Source: Pseudomonadota bacterium (GTDB lineage Bacteria > Pseudomonadota > Gammaproteobacteria > Burkholderiales > Rhodocyclaceae). Taken from it: DNA of 64,000 nt. The translations under genes and the position numbers were made by a program. The notes beneath the pieces are model-generated. The model worked only from the letters and a program-made list of their open reading frames with translations, made no database searches and was not told the DNA's origin. Numbering within the stretch: the stretch's first letter is position 1; each line of letters starts with the position of its first letter. Shown here piece after piece: positions 1 through 8,451 of this stretch. The stretch is taken from NCBI GenBank assembly GCA_018262095.1, contig JAGTRW010000007.1, positions 62,001 to 126,000 on the forward strand, in the 5' to 3' direction.

Positions 1-1
1 C

Positions 2-625
2 GACGCCTTGCTCACGCATTATTCGCCCGAGCGGCCGGCGCGGATCGTCGCGCACAGCATGGGCGCCAATATCGCCGGCACCTACGCCGGGATTTTCCCG
101 CAGCGCGTCGCGCAGCTCGTCATGCTCGACTTTCTGGGACTCAAACCGGCGATCGACGACGATTCGCCGACGCTGATCGGCAACTGGCTCAGGAATCTGC
201 AGAAAGGTCCGCCGCTGCGGCTATTTGGCAGTTGCGAAGCGCTCGCCAGCCGACTGCTCGAGCGCAACCCGCGACTGAGCGAAGAACGCGCCGAGTTCCT
301 GTCGTGGAACGTCAGCCGGGTGCGCGCTGACGGCACGCTTGAAATGGCTTGCGACCCCTGGCACCGGATCCCCTCGCCGGCCGTCTATCACATCGACGAC
401 ACGCTCGCCAACTGGCAGCGGATCAGCGCGCCGGTGCTGCTCCTGATCGCCGACTACGGTCTGGTCAACCGCCGCTTCGGCAACGACCCGGTCGAATTCA
501 AGCGCCGCACCGGCAGTTTTCAACAGCTGCAGACTGAAACCATCCCGGATTGCGCGCACAACCTGCAGCACGACCAGCCCGAGCTCACGGCGGCGGCGAT
601 CGAACGCTTCCTGTCGCGCGACTAA
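2..625 (+). CDS. Alpha/beta-hydrolase fold protein, 5' end outside the window
   Basis: C-terminal ~207 residues of an alpha/beta hydrolase; the reading frame is open to the left edge, so the true start lies upstream. The nucleophile elbow reads AHSMG (serine in HSMG), and the likely catalytic histidine is in CAHNLQHDQPE near the C-terminus, the usual place for the family. The sequence resembles small esterase/lipase or haloalkane-dehalogenase-like members, but the substrate cannot be read. A hairpin with flanking A and T runs follows the stop, so it is probably not co-transcribed with the transporter downstream. Confidence 0.8.
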   Translation, partial: DALLTHYSPERPARIVAHSMGANIAGTYAGIFPQRVAQLVMLDFLGLKPAIDDDSPTLIGNWLRNLQKGPPLRLFGSCEALASRLLERNPRLSEERAEFLSWNVSRVRADGTLEMACDPWHRIPSPAVYHIDDTLANWQRISAPVLLLIADYGLVNRRFGNDPVEFKRRTGSFQQLQTETIPDCAHNLQHDQPELTAAAIERFLSRD

Positions 626-651
626 AAGCGGCGCCATTACGCCGCACTTTT
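624..651 (+). terminator. Probable intrinsic terminator after the hydrolase
   Basis: GCGGCG and CGCCGC form a 6-bp stem around a CCATTA loop. AAAA precedes it and ACTTTT follows it, starting right at the stop codon of the hydrolase gene. Confidence 0.55.
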
Positions 652-662
652 CGGACGACTAG

Positions 663-2099
663 ATGACTTTTCCGCCGCCAGCCGCTTCGTTTGACAATCT
701 GTCGGCGCGTTACGGGTCGCGCTACAAGTGGCTGGTACTGCTGGTGGTCGGCATGGGCTCGGTGGCCGGCGTGCTGTCGACGTCGAGCTTCAACGTCGCC
801 GTACCGACGCTGACGCGCTATTTCGGTCTCGGCCAGGACCAGGTGCAATGGGCGATGACCGGCTTCATGGCGGCGATGACGGTGGCCATGTTACCGGCGT
901 CGTGGCTGCTCGATCGACTCGGTTTCCGGCGGGTCTTCCTGAGCGCGCTCACGGTACTGGCGGTGACCAGCGTCGCCGGCAGCCTGTCGCCGAATTTCGC
1001 CTGCGTCGTCGCGGCGCGAATCATCCAGGGCGCCGCCGCCGGAATCCTGCAGCCGATGGGCGTGCTGGTGGTCATGCGCCTATTCCCGATCCCGAGCCAG
1101 GGCAAGGCGTCGGGCGTGCTGAGCTTTTCCATCGTGCTGGCGCCGGCGGTCGCCCCGGCGCTCGGCGGCATGCTGCTCGATCTCTTCGGCTGGCAGGCGA
1201 TCTTCCTGCTCAATCTGCCGTTCTGCCTGCTCGCCGGCGTTTCCGGACTCTATCTGTTGCCGCTGCCGCGCGAGATCGTGCGCAAACGTTTCGACTGGAT
1301 CGGCGTTGGCCTGCTGACGCTGGCGACGCTGGCGCTGATCGAGAGCGTCGTCAGCCTGCAGCAGCGTGGCCTGTTTTCGCCATGGACCTTGGCGCAGCTG
1401 GCGCTGGCGCTGGCCGCGACCGCATTTTTCATCCGCCATGCCGGTCGCAAGAAAGCGGCTATCATCAGCCTCGGCCTGTTCCGCCACCGCGCCTTCGCGA
1501 TGGGCAGCCTGGTTTCGTTTGCCTACGGCTTCGGCCTCTACGCGTCGACTTACCTGATCCCCGTTTTCCTGCAAAATGCGCTCGATTTTTCGGCAACCGC
1601 CGCCGGACTCGCGCTGATCCCCGCCGGCATCGCGCTGGCGCTGACCATCCCGCTCGCCGGTCGGACGGCTGACCGCCACTCGCCGCAATGGATCACCGCC
1701 GCCGGACTCACGCTCTTCGGCCTGTCGTTTCTGCTGTTCGCGCTGCTCGGCGGGCTGATCTCTTACCCGCAACTGATCGGCGTCACCGTGCTCGGCCGCG
1801 TCGGTCTGGGCTTGATTCTGCCGGCGCTGAGCCTGGCGACGTTGCGCCACCTCGAAGCGCATCACCTGGCGCAGTCGTCGGTGGTGATCAGCTATGTGCG
1901 GCAGCTCGGCGGCGTGCTCGGCATCGCGATTGCCGCGGTCTTCGTCGAATGGCGCGAAGCCGTCTATGGCCGAGTCGCGCCCGGCGTCTTTTCGGCGTAT
2001 TCGCAGGCTTTCCTGTTGCTCACGGCGGTCTTCGTGCTGGCCTTGATCGCCGCGTGTATGATGAAGGCCCCAGCAAAGCAGGCGGCCGACGAGCGTTGA
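663..2099 (+). CDS. MFS transporter, DHA2 (EmrB/QacA-like) drug:proton antiporter
   Basis: Inner-membrane major facilitator protein of 478 residues, length and layout of the DHA2 family, probably exporting toxic compounds by proton antiport. Hydrophobic helices start at about residue 23. The motif A region reads WLLDRLGFRRVF (about 80-91) and the antiporter motif C region is around APAVAPALGGMLLD (about 160-173). There is no periplasmic adaptor (EmrA) gene beside it, so a partner or substrate cannot be assigned. It starts 37 bp after the hydrolase. Confidence 0.85.
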   Translation: MTFPPPAASFDNLSARYGSRYKWLVLLVVGMGSVAGVLSTSSFNVAVPTLTRYFGLGQDQVQWAMTGFMAAMTVAMLPASWLLDRLGFRRVFLSALTVLAVTSVAGSLSPNFACVVAARIIQGAAAGILQPMGVLVVMRLFPIPSQGKASGVLSFSIVLAPAVAPALGGMLLDLFGWQAIFLLNLPFCLLAGVSGLYLLPLPREIVRKRFDWIGVGLLTLATLALIESVVSLQQRGLFSPWTLAQLALALAATAFFIRHAGRKKAAIISLGLFRHRAFAMGSLVSFAYGFGLYASTYLIPVFLQNALDFSATAAGLALIPAGIALALTIPLAGRTADRHSPQWITAAGLTLFGLSFLLFALLGGLISYPQLIGVTVLGRVGLGLILPALSLATLRHLEAHHLAQSSVVISYVRQLGGVLGIAIAAVFVEWREAVYGRVAPGVFSAYSQAFLLLTAVFVLALIAACMMKAPAKQAADER

Positions 2100-2123
2100 G
2101 TCAGGAACACGCTGATCGATTGC

Positions 2124-2152
2124 CCCGTTCGGGCTGAGCCTGTCGAAGCCCC
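2124..2152. repeat. REP-like intergenic element
   Basis: The core GGGCTGAGCCTGTCGAAGCC, with an extra C or two on each side, is an imperfect hairpin of the type known as a dispersed intergenic repeat in many beta- and gammaproteobacteria. It lies in the 77-bp gap between the MFS gene and the amidase gene. Only one copy was recognised in this window, so the repeat call rests on recall of the motif. Confidence 0.5.
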
Positions 2153-2176
2153 TGATCACCTGTCAAAACAACGCTG

Positions 2177-2950
2177 ATGAAAACGACTCGCGCCCCCCTT
2201 CCCGTGCTACTCGCCACGCTGGCCTGCGCTGCGCTGCTTGCCGCCTGCGCGCCGCTCTCGCAGCGACCACCGAGCGCGACCGGTGCCACGATTGCGTCGA
2301 TCCGCTGGCAGAGCTCGCCCAACTTCGACCAGCGCCGGCCGAACCTGGTGATCATCCACCACACCAGCAACAGCACGTCGGCGCAGGCGCTGCGCACGCT
2401 GACCTCGGCCGAGCGCAAGGTCAGCGCGCATTACCTGATCGACCGCGACGGGTCAATCGTCCAGTTGGTGAGCGAGAGCGAGCGCGCCTGGCACGCCGGA
2501 AAATCGTGGTGGGGCGGGATCACCGACGTCAATTCATCGTCGATCGGAATCGAACTCGACAACACCGGCAGCGAGCCTTTTGCCGACGCGCAGATCGACG
2601 CGCTGCTCGCGCTGCTCGCCGACATCCGCCAGCGCTACCCGATTCCGGCGGCCAATTTCATCGGCCACGGCGACGTCGCGCCGACGCGCAAGGACGATCC
2701 GAGTCCGCTGTTTCCGTGGGCCAGGCTCGCCGCTGCGGGCTTCGGACTGTGGTGCGATTCGCCGCTCGCGCCGGCGCCTGACGGTTTCGACCTGACGCTG
2801 GCGCTCGCCGCGCTGGGCTACGACATGGCGACGCCCGACGCCGCGCTGCGCGTCTTCCACCACCACTACTTCGGCGGCGACGAAGCGCCGTCAGCCACGC
2901 AGGAAAACGCGATGGCGTACTGCCTGCTGCAGCAAAAGGCCGTCGACTAG
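2177..2950 (+). CDS. amiD: N-acetylmuramoyl-L-alanine amidase, lipoprotein (AmiD-like)
   Basis: Cleaves the bond between N-acetylmuramic acid and the peptide stem in (anhydro)muropeptides; acts as an outer-membrane lipoprotein. A lipoprotein signal with lipobox LLAAC places the lipidated cysteine at about residue 24. The Amidase_2 domain covers about 50-190: zinc ligands are expected in IIHHTSN and FIGHGDVAPTRKDDP, with the AHYLIDRDG strand between. About 60 C-terminal residues follow, as in AmiD-type proteins. It stands alone; no recycling genes are adjacent. Confidence 0.88.
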   Translation: MKTTRAPLPVLLATLACAALLAACAPLSQRPPSATGATIASIRWQSSPNFDQRRPNLVIIHHTSNSTSAQALRTLTSAERKVSAHYLIDRDGSIVQLVSESERAWHAGKSWWGGITDVNSSSIGIELDNTGSEPFADAQIDALLALLADIRQRYPIPAANFIGHGDVAPTRKDDPSPLFPWARLAAAGFGLWCDSPLAPAPDGFDLTLALAALGYDMATPDAALRVFHHHYFGGDEAPSATQENAMAYCLLQQKAVD

Positions 2951-2983
2951 GCGTTCGTTTTTTCGCCGCTCGCTTGAGGACCT

Positions 2984-3928
2984 CTACGCCGGTCTGCCGA
3001 AGTCAGTTTCCTCGACCTCGACGCGCTCGGCAAGCGCCAGCGTGGCCTCCAGGCTCGGCGGTGTGGCGCCTGCCGACTGGCACGCCGCCGATCCCGCTGC
3101 GACGGCAAAAGCGAGGTGAGACGCCGGGTCGCTGTCGGGCGAGCGAAGCAGGCTGACGATCAGACCGGCAATCGATGCGTCGCCCGCGCCGACCGTGTCG
3201 ATCAGCGTGATCGGCGGCGGGCTCGCCCGCCATTGGCCTTGCGGCGTGAGCAGCGTCGCGCCCTTGGCGCCCTCGGTGTAGAGCAACCAGGCTTGCGGAT
3301 TCCATTCGCGCAGCCGCTCAAGCGCCGGCGCCGGATCGATTCCCGGCAGCAGGCCGGCAAGGTCCTCGTCGGACAGTTTGATCACGCGAGCGATGCGGCA
3401 CATCGATTCGAACGTCGCCGCATAGCGCTCGTCCATCAGATTGCGGAAATTCGCATCGTAGCTGATGTAGACACCGGCCGCCTGCAGGCTGGCGGCCAGC
3501 GCCAGCAGCCGATCGGCGAGTGGGGAACGCGCCAGGCTGATGCCGCCGAAGTGCGCCCATTCGGTCTGCTGCTGCCATCCTGACGGCAGCGCCGCGGGGT
3601 CGAAGTGGAGGTCGGCACTGTCGTTGCCGATGAAAAAGTAATTCGGCGGCTGGCTTTGCGCAACGATCGCCAGCAGCGGCGCTCGCTCGACTCTTTGCAC
3701 GAAGCGCAGATCGAGGCCGGCGCAGGCGCTGGCCGCCCACAGATCATCGCCAAAGCAGCAGTTGCTGATCGCACCGGCAAACGCACTGCGCACGCCGAGC
3801 GCGGCAACCGCGCGGGCGACGTTCCAGGTCGAGCCGCCGGTCTTGCTGACCCACAGCTCGCCTTCGCTGCGGATCATGTCGGTCAAGGCCTCGCCGGCAG
3901 CGACAAAACGCGGAAATTCGGCGCCCAT
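2984..3928 (-). CDS. PfkB-family sugar kinase, probable fructokinase
   Basis: ATP-dependent ribokinase/PfkB-family kinase of 314 residues. The C-terminal signature DTVGAGDASIAGL (about 244-256) carries the anion hole and catalytic Asp; the N-terminal signature GGSTWNVARAVAALG (about 31-45) binds sugar. It starts 3 bp after the stop of the AGE-family isomerase, with AAGGA upstream, so the two are translated together. An isomerase that makes fructose followed by a fructokinase would feed mannose or a similar aldose into fructose-6-phosphate; that pathway is inference from the pairing. Confidence 0.82.
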   Translation of the reverse strand: MGAEFPRFVAAGEALTDMIRSEGELWVSKTGGSTWNVARAVAALGVRSAFAGAISNCCFGDDLWAASACAGLDLRFVQRVERAPLLAIVAQSQPPNYFFIGNDSADLHFDPAALPSGWQQQTEWAHFGGISLARSPLADRLLALAASLQAAGVYISYDANFRNLMDERYAATFESMCRIARVIKLSDEDLAGLLPGIDPAPALERLREWNPQAWLLYTEGAKGATLLTPQGQWRASPPPITLIDTVGAGDASIAGLIVSLLRSPDSDPASHLAFAVAAGSAACQSAGATPPSLEATLALAERVEVEETDFGRPA

Positions 3929-3931
3929 AAC

Positions 3932-5137
3932 TCAATCCTTGAGCGCTGAGATGATTTCGTAGCACGCCCCGGTGGTGTGATAGTCGACCTTGCCCGCCGG
4001 GCTTTTCTCGTCGGTCGTATTGACGTTTTCGCGACTCAGCAGGCGAAACCAGGCGCCGTTTTCATGATCGATCCAGTGCTGCCAGCAATAGTCCCACAGC
4101 GTGTCGTACCAGCGCCAATAGACCGCATTGCCGGTGCGCCGGCCGAGCACGGCGGCGGTGGCCAGGCTTTCGCATTGCACCCAGTGGTACTTTCGATCGT
4201 CGCAGATGCGAAAATCGGGGCCAAAGCCATAGTACAGGCCGCCATATTCGTCGTCCCAGGCACACTTGAAGGCCAGATCGAACAGCGCCTCGGCCTTGGG
4301 CAACAGCCAGGGCAGCGGGCGATGGCGCTCAAGGATGAGCAGCAGCCTGGCCCACTCGGTAAAGTGCCCGGGCTGATAGCCCCAGGGGCGGAAAATATTG
4401 GTCATGTCGTTCTTGTTGTAGTCCCAATCGACCGACCAGTCGCTTTTGTAATGCTCCCAGATCATCAGCCCGTCGGTGAGCGCGGCCTGGCGCTGGGTGA
4501 TGTGGCTCGCCACCAGTTGCGCGCGATCGAGAAAACGCTGCTCGCCGGTGGCCTCGTAGGCGGCGAGACAAGCCTCGGTGGCGTGCATGTTGGCGTTCTG
4601 GCCGCGGTACGGCGAAAGCACCCAGTCGGCAGTCGCTTCGTCGGCGTACAGACCGAAATCGGCTAGCCAGAAGCGTTGTTCCATCAATTCGAAGGTTTCA
4701 TCGAGCCAGGCACCGGCCTCGGCAATCCCGGCGCGCAAGGCATGGGCATAGGCGAGCAGGACGAAAGCCAGCCCATAGCAATGGTTGGTCGCGTCGCTCA
4801 CCGTCGCCCGCCCATCGCGCCAGTCCAGCTGCCAGGCATAGCCGCCGCTGCTCGGGTTGCGGTGCGCAGCGCGCAGGAAATTGACCGCGCGGCGCGCGTT
4901 GTCGATGAACTCGGGGCGGTCCGGAAAATGGCGAGCCGCCATCGCCCAGACGAAGACGTAACGCGCGCTGCTAACGAGATGCCGGGTGTGCGAATCGAAA
5001 ACCGTTCCGTCGTCCTTGAAGAAGTGATAAAAACCGCCGCAGGGATCAATGGCACGCGGATGATAAAAAGCCAGGGTATGCAGGACATGCTCAAGGATCG
5101 GCTGTCGCTGGTGAAAATCGGGGGCGGTCGGGATCAT
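3932..5137 (-). CDS. AGE-family epimerase/isomerase (mannose isomerase-like)
   Basis: N-acylglucosamine 2-epimerase superfamily, (alpha/alpha)6 barrel, 401 residues. The HTRHLVSSARYVFVWA stretch (about 51-66) is the conserved start of the barrel, and EHYKSDWSVDWDYN and HWVQCES contain family histidines. Members interconvert aldoses and ketoses (mannose/fructose, sulfoquinovose) or epimerise N-acylglucosamine. The fructokinase directly downstream favours a mannose-to-fructose isomerase role. No clear ribosome-binding site precedes the ATG, and no sugar transporter is adjacent. Confidence 0.8.
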   Translation of the reverse strand: MIPTAPDFHQRQPILEHVLHTLAFYHPRAIDPCGGFYHFFKDDGTVFDSHTRHLVSSARYVFVWAMAARHFPDRPEFIDNARRAVNFLRAAHRNPSSGGYAWQLDWRDGRATVSDATNHCYGLAFVLLAYAHALRAGIAEAGAWLDETFELMEQRFWLADFGLYADEATADWVLSPYRGQNANMHATEACLAAYEATGEQRFLDRAQLVASHITQRQAALTDGLMIWEHYKSDWSVDWDYNKNDMTNIFRPWGYQPGHFTEWARLLLILERHRPLPWLLPKAEALFDLAFKCAWDDEYGGLYYGFGPDFRICDDRKYHWVQCESLATAAVLGRRTGNAVYWRWYDTLWDYCWQHWIDHENGAWFRLLSRENVNTTDEKSPAGKVDYHTTGACYEIISALKD

Positions 5138-5374
5138 TTTATGGTGTCGATGCGTGGTTGAGCCTCCCCCGGTCTTTCGTCTGCCAGGGAGAGGAATTCA
5201 TGCTAGCAGTTTTTCCTGATGTTGCTTGCCGAGCCAAGCCGCCAAGAACCGTAGCCTTGATCTCGCCGTGCGTAACGTAATTATGCACACTGGCGAATGC
5301 AAAGTCCCGCCCCCGCAAAATCAGCGTCGCCGCAAGTCTGCCACGCGCTCGATCCGGCATCTATCGACTTCCGA

Positions 5375-8164
5375 TCAGGCGTTGGCACGCATCACGAACT
5401 TCAGGAAATCGTCGAGCGGTAGCGGATGACTGAACAAATAGCCCTGGTAGGTCGGGCAACCGTTGCTCAAAAGAAATTCCCGCTGCTCCTCGGTTTCAAC
5501 GCCCTCGGCGATTATTTTCAACCCCAGGCTCCCGGCCAGGACGATGATCATTTTTGCGATCGCGGCGTCATTGGGGTCGGAATAGATATCGCGGACGAAG
5601 CTCTGATCGATTTTCAGTTGATCCAGTGGCATGCGCTTCAAATACGAGAGCGATGAGTAGCCGGTACCAAAGTCATCCAGCGAAAAACCGACGCCCTTGG
5701 TCTTGAGCAAAGTCATCTTGGCAATGATGCCCTCCGCATCGTCCGCCAGCAGACTCTCGGTCAATTCGAGCTTGAGCCGCTGCGGATTGACCTTGCTGCG
5801 CTCCAGAACGGCCAGCACTTGATCGACGAAACTCGCCTGGTGCAATTGGCGCACGCTGACATTCACGGCAACCGAAAGCTGTGCCGTTGCGGGGTGAGCT
5901 GCCCATGCCGCCAATTGGCTACAAACGGTTTCCAGCACCCATTGGCCGATCGGAAAGATTAGCCCGGTATCCTCAGCCAGGGGAATAAACTCGCCCGGAG
6001 ACACCAGGCCACGTTCGGGGTGCTGCCAACGCAACAGCGCTTCAGCGCCGAACACGCGCCCGGAAGAATCGACCTGTGGCTGATAGTAAACAAGGAACTG
6101 CTCCTGCCGAAGCGCCTCGCGCAAACCTGCTTCCAGCGCCGCGCGCGTGTTGACGACCGCCTGCATTTTCGGGTCGAAGAAACGAAGGGTATTGCGGCCC
6201 GCCGCCTTGGCCTGATACATCGCCAGATCGGCGCGCTTGAGCAGATCATCGACGGCGTCCTGATCGTCGGCGAACAGGGTAATGCCAAGGCTGGCCGTGC
6301 TCCGATGGGTGTAACTGCCGAGCAGGTAGGGCGCACTGAGATTGGCGAGAATCTTTTCGCCAACGACTTCAACCTGGGTCGCCGCTTCCTGCACATCCTC
6401 ACTCAGATCCTCCAGCATCACCACGAACTCGTCGCCGCCAATGCGCGCCACCGTGTCGCCCTCGCGCACGCAGCCGGTCAAGCGCTTGGCCACCTGCTGC
6501 AACAGGAGGTCGCCGGTGTCATGGCCCAGCGTATCGTTGAGCGTCTTGAAGCTGTCGAGGTCGAGAAACAGCAGCGCCCCTTCCCGCTTATGGCGGGATC
6601 TCGAGGCGAGCGATTGCTCAAGCCGATTGAACAGCAGCCGCCGGTTCGGCAATCCGGTCAACTGGTCATAGAAGGCGAGATGCTTGATCTCTTCTTCCGT
6701 TGACTTGCGCAGCGTGATGTCCATCACCACGGAGCGGATTCCGGTGATGTTGCCCGCCTTGTCGCGAAGAAGTTTGTCGTCGATGAGCATCGGAATCAAC
6801 GTTCCGTCTTTGCGTACGAAATTCCGCTCAAAGTTGATCCCGGGGGACGACGCGCCGGCGAGTTTCGCCAATACCGCTTTCTTGGAATAGATGGAATCCT
6901 CGACGTATTCCCACGTGTAATGCCCCAGCATCTCTTCCAAAGAGTAGCCCAGGCTTTCAAGCTCGGTCTTATTGACACGAGTAATGCGGCCCTCGGCGTC
7001 AAACTCGTGATAGCCGATGGGAACTTCGTCAAAGAGCTCCCTAAGCTGATTCTCGCTCTCTTTTCGGGCCTCTTCCCGGATTTTAAGCATCGCCAGAAAA
7101 CGGTTGAATCCCCCGATCAACTGACCGATTTCGTCGTTTTTGGCGATCGGCAAGGCCTCGGCAGGCTCGTCGGCAACCGACATCTGCCCCAGCCGTTCCA
7201 GCGTCGCCAGCAGCGGCGATAGCTGTCGTTTGAGTAGCCACCAACCCAGCCCGCCAATCACTACGGTAAGCAGGATGGTCGCCAGCAACAATCGCTTTTG
7301 CATGGCGCGGATCGGTGAAAAGGCCTCGCTGGTGGGCAGATTGGCTTCCAGATGCCAACCCGCCAAAGGAATGTGCTTGACCGAGGCCAGCACTTCCACG
7401 CCACGGGGGTCGGTGTATACGACGGCCCCCTCACGACCTCGATACAAGCGCTCGATCAGCGGGTTGACGGCCTGCGTCGGGCTCTCTCCCATGACGCGGC
7501 TTTTGTCGGTGGCGGTCACGATCAACTGCTGTTTCGTGGCCACCAGCAAATAACCGCCGGCATTGCCGTGACTGTTGTCAGTCAGCTCGTCGAGAAAATT
7601 GGGCTTTCCCAGATTGGTAATACCCGCCAGAGCACCGATCACCTGGCCCTGATAATCGCGGACCGGTACGGCGATGAGAAAGATGGGCGTCCGCAGCGTC
7701 CTGCCGATGATCGGTCGGCCAATTGTCGCTTTCCCGTCCTTGAGGGCGCCGACCAGATAATCCCGATCCAGATAATTGAGACCGATCCGCTCTTTCGCCA
7801 ACGGCGCTGTGGCAATAGCCGTGCCATCGAGTCCGTAGGCCATGACCCCATCATTGAATAAATGGCTGTAAGGATGTTGTTCGAGAAAGGTCTGCACCGA
7901 CGGCGCGCTGCTCATCATCACCGGATGAATGCCTTCGGCCAGGTTCTCCAGAACCTTTAGCCGATCATCCACTTCCCGATTGACCTGCGTGGCGAGCAAG
8001 GAGACCGTCGAAAACTGCTGCTCGCCCAAAAGGCGTTCCATATCCAAACGCAAGGCATGGCTGGCGTAGTACGACAACGACCAGATGCTCAGAAAGAATA
8101 GAACCAGCGTGGTCAGCGTAATTCGGATCTTCAAGGAATGCCGTTGGAACACACTATCCGTCAT
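5375..8164 (-). CDS. Membrane Cache-HAMP-PAS-GGDEF-EAL protein, c-di-GMP synthase/phosphodiesterase
   Basis: About 929 residues from the chosen ATG; an upstream in-frame ATG at 8272 would add 36 residues lacking membrane character. Order: transmembrane helix (about 12-32), periplasmic double-Cache sensor (about 35-280), second helix (about 293-313), HAMP, PAS (about 365-480), GGDEF (about 490-650) and EAL (about 665-920). IGGDEFVVML is an intact diguanylate cyclase signature. GAEALLRW, DDFGTGYSSL, KIDQSF and AEGVE are intact phosphodiesterase motifs. Both activities are therefore possible, as in many hybrid proteins. The Cache domain suggests control by a small extracytoplasmic ligand. Confidence 0.92.
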   Translation of the reverse strand: MTDSVFQRHSLKIRITLTTLVLFFLSIWSLSYYASHALRLDMERLLGEQQFSTVSLLATQVNREVDDRLKVLENLAEGIHPVMMSSAPSVQTFLEQHPYSHLFNDGVMAYGLDGTAIATAPLAKERIGLNYLDRDYLVGALKDGKATIGRPIIGRTLRTPIFLIAVPVRDYQGQVIGALAGITNLGKPNFLDELTDNSHGNAGGYLLVATKQQLIVTATDKSRVMGESPTQAVNPLIERLYRGREGAVVYTDPRGVEVLASVKHIPLAGWHLEANLPTSEAFSPIRAMQKRLLLATILLTVVIGGLGWWLLKRQLSPLLATLERLGQMSVADEPAEALPIAKNDEIGQLIGGFNRFLAMLKIREEARKESENQLRELFDEVPIGYHEFDAEGRITRVNKTELESLGYSLEEMLGHYTWEYVEDSIYSKKAVLAKLAGASSPGINFERNFVRKDGTLIPMLIDDKLLRDKAGNITGIRSVVMDITLRKSTEEEIKHLAFYDQLTGLPNRRLLFNRLEQSLASRSRHKREGALLFLDLDSFKTLNDTLGHDTGDLLLQQVAKRLTGCVREGDTVARIGGDEFVVMLEDLSEDVQEAATQVEVVGEKILANLSAPYLLGSYTHRSTASLGITLFADDQDAVDDLLKRADLAMYQAKAAGRNTLRFFDPKMQAVVNTRAALEAGLREALRQEQFLVYYQPQVDSSGRVFGAEALLRWQHPERGLVSPGEFIPLAEDTGLIFPIGQWVLETVCSQLAAWAAHPATAQLSVAVNVSVRQLHQASFVDQVLAVLERSKVNPQRLKLELTESLLADDAEGIIAKMTLLKTKGVGFSLDDFGTGYSSLSYLKRMPLDQLKIDQSFVRDIYSDPNDAAIAKMIIVLAGSLGLKIIAEGVETEEQREFLLSNGCPTYQGYLFSHPLPLDDFLKFVMRANA

Positions 8165-8376
8165 CGGGGTCAATACCGTAGGAAATACAGTTGATCCAGT
8201 CACATATCCGAAGGGGAGCTGCCGCTGAACGAACGGCAATACGTCTTCGTTGTCGGATTCGACAAAGCACACCAGCAGCGTTCGAGCCCATCACGAATGG
8301 GCAAGACGATATCCTATAGGTCGGCGTTAAGCAATCCAATTGCTTGGAGCAAATCGGAGATCCCGCCGTTCGCGGA

Positions 8377-8398
8377 GCTGCGTCGCAACGCAGCTTTT
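8377..8398 (+). other. Hairpin with short T-run between genes
   Basis: GCTGCGT, loop CGCA, ACGCAGC, then TTTT on the plus strand, inside the 287-bp gap between the GGDEF-EAL start and the TPR gene stop. It would terminate a plus-strand transcript, but no plus-strand gene precedes it. Apart from this and AAGCAAT/ATTGCTT arms near 8330-8347, nothing was recognised in the gap. Confidence 0.4.
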
Positions 8399-8451
8399 GT
8401 CCGGCTTGCCGGTCCGAGCAAGCGATTCGAACTCCGGATAGCCGCCAGCGC

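Noticed and set aside
8420-8445. GATTCGAACTCCGG, similar to a tRNA T-arm on the minus strand
   Set aside because: The flanking bases do not form the 5-bp T-stem and no anticodon or acceptor arm is present.
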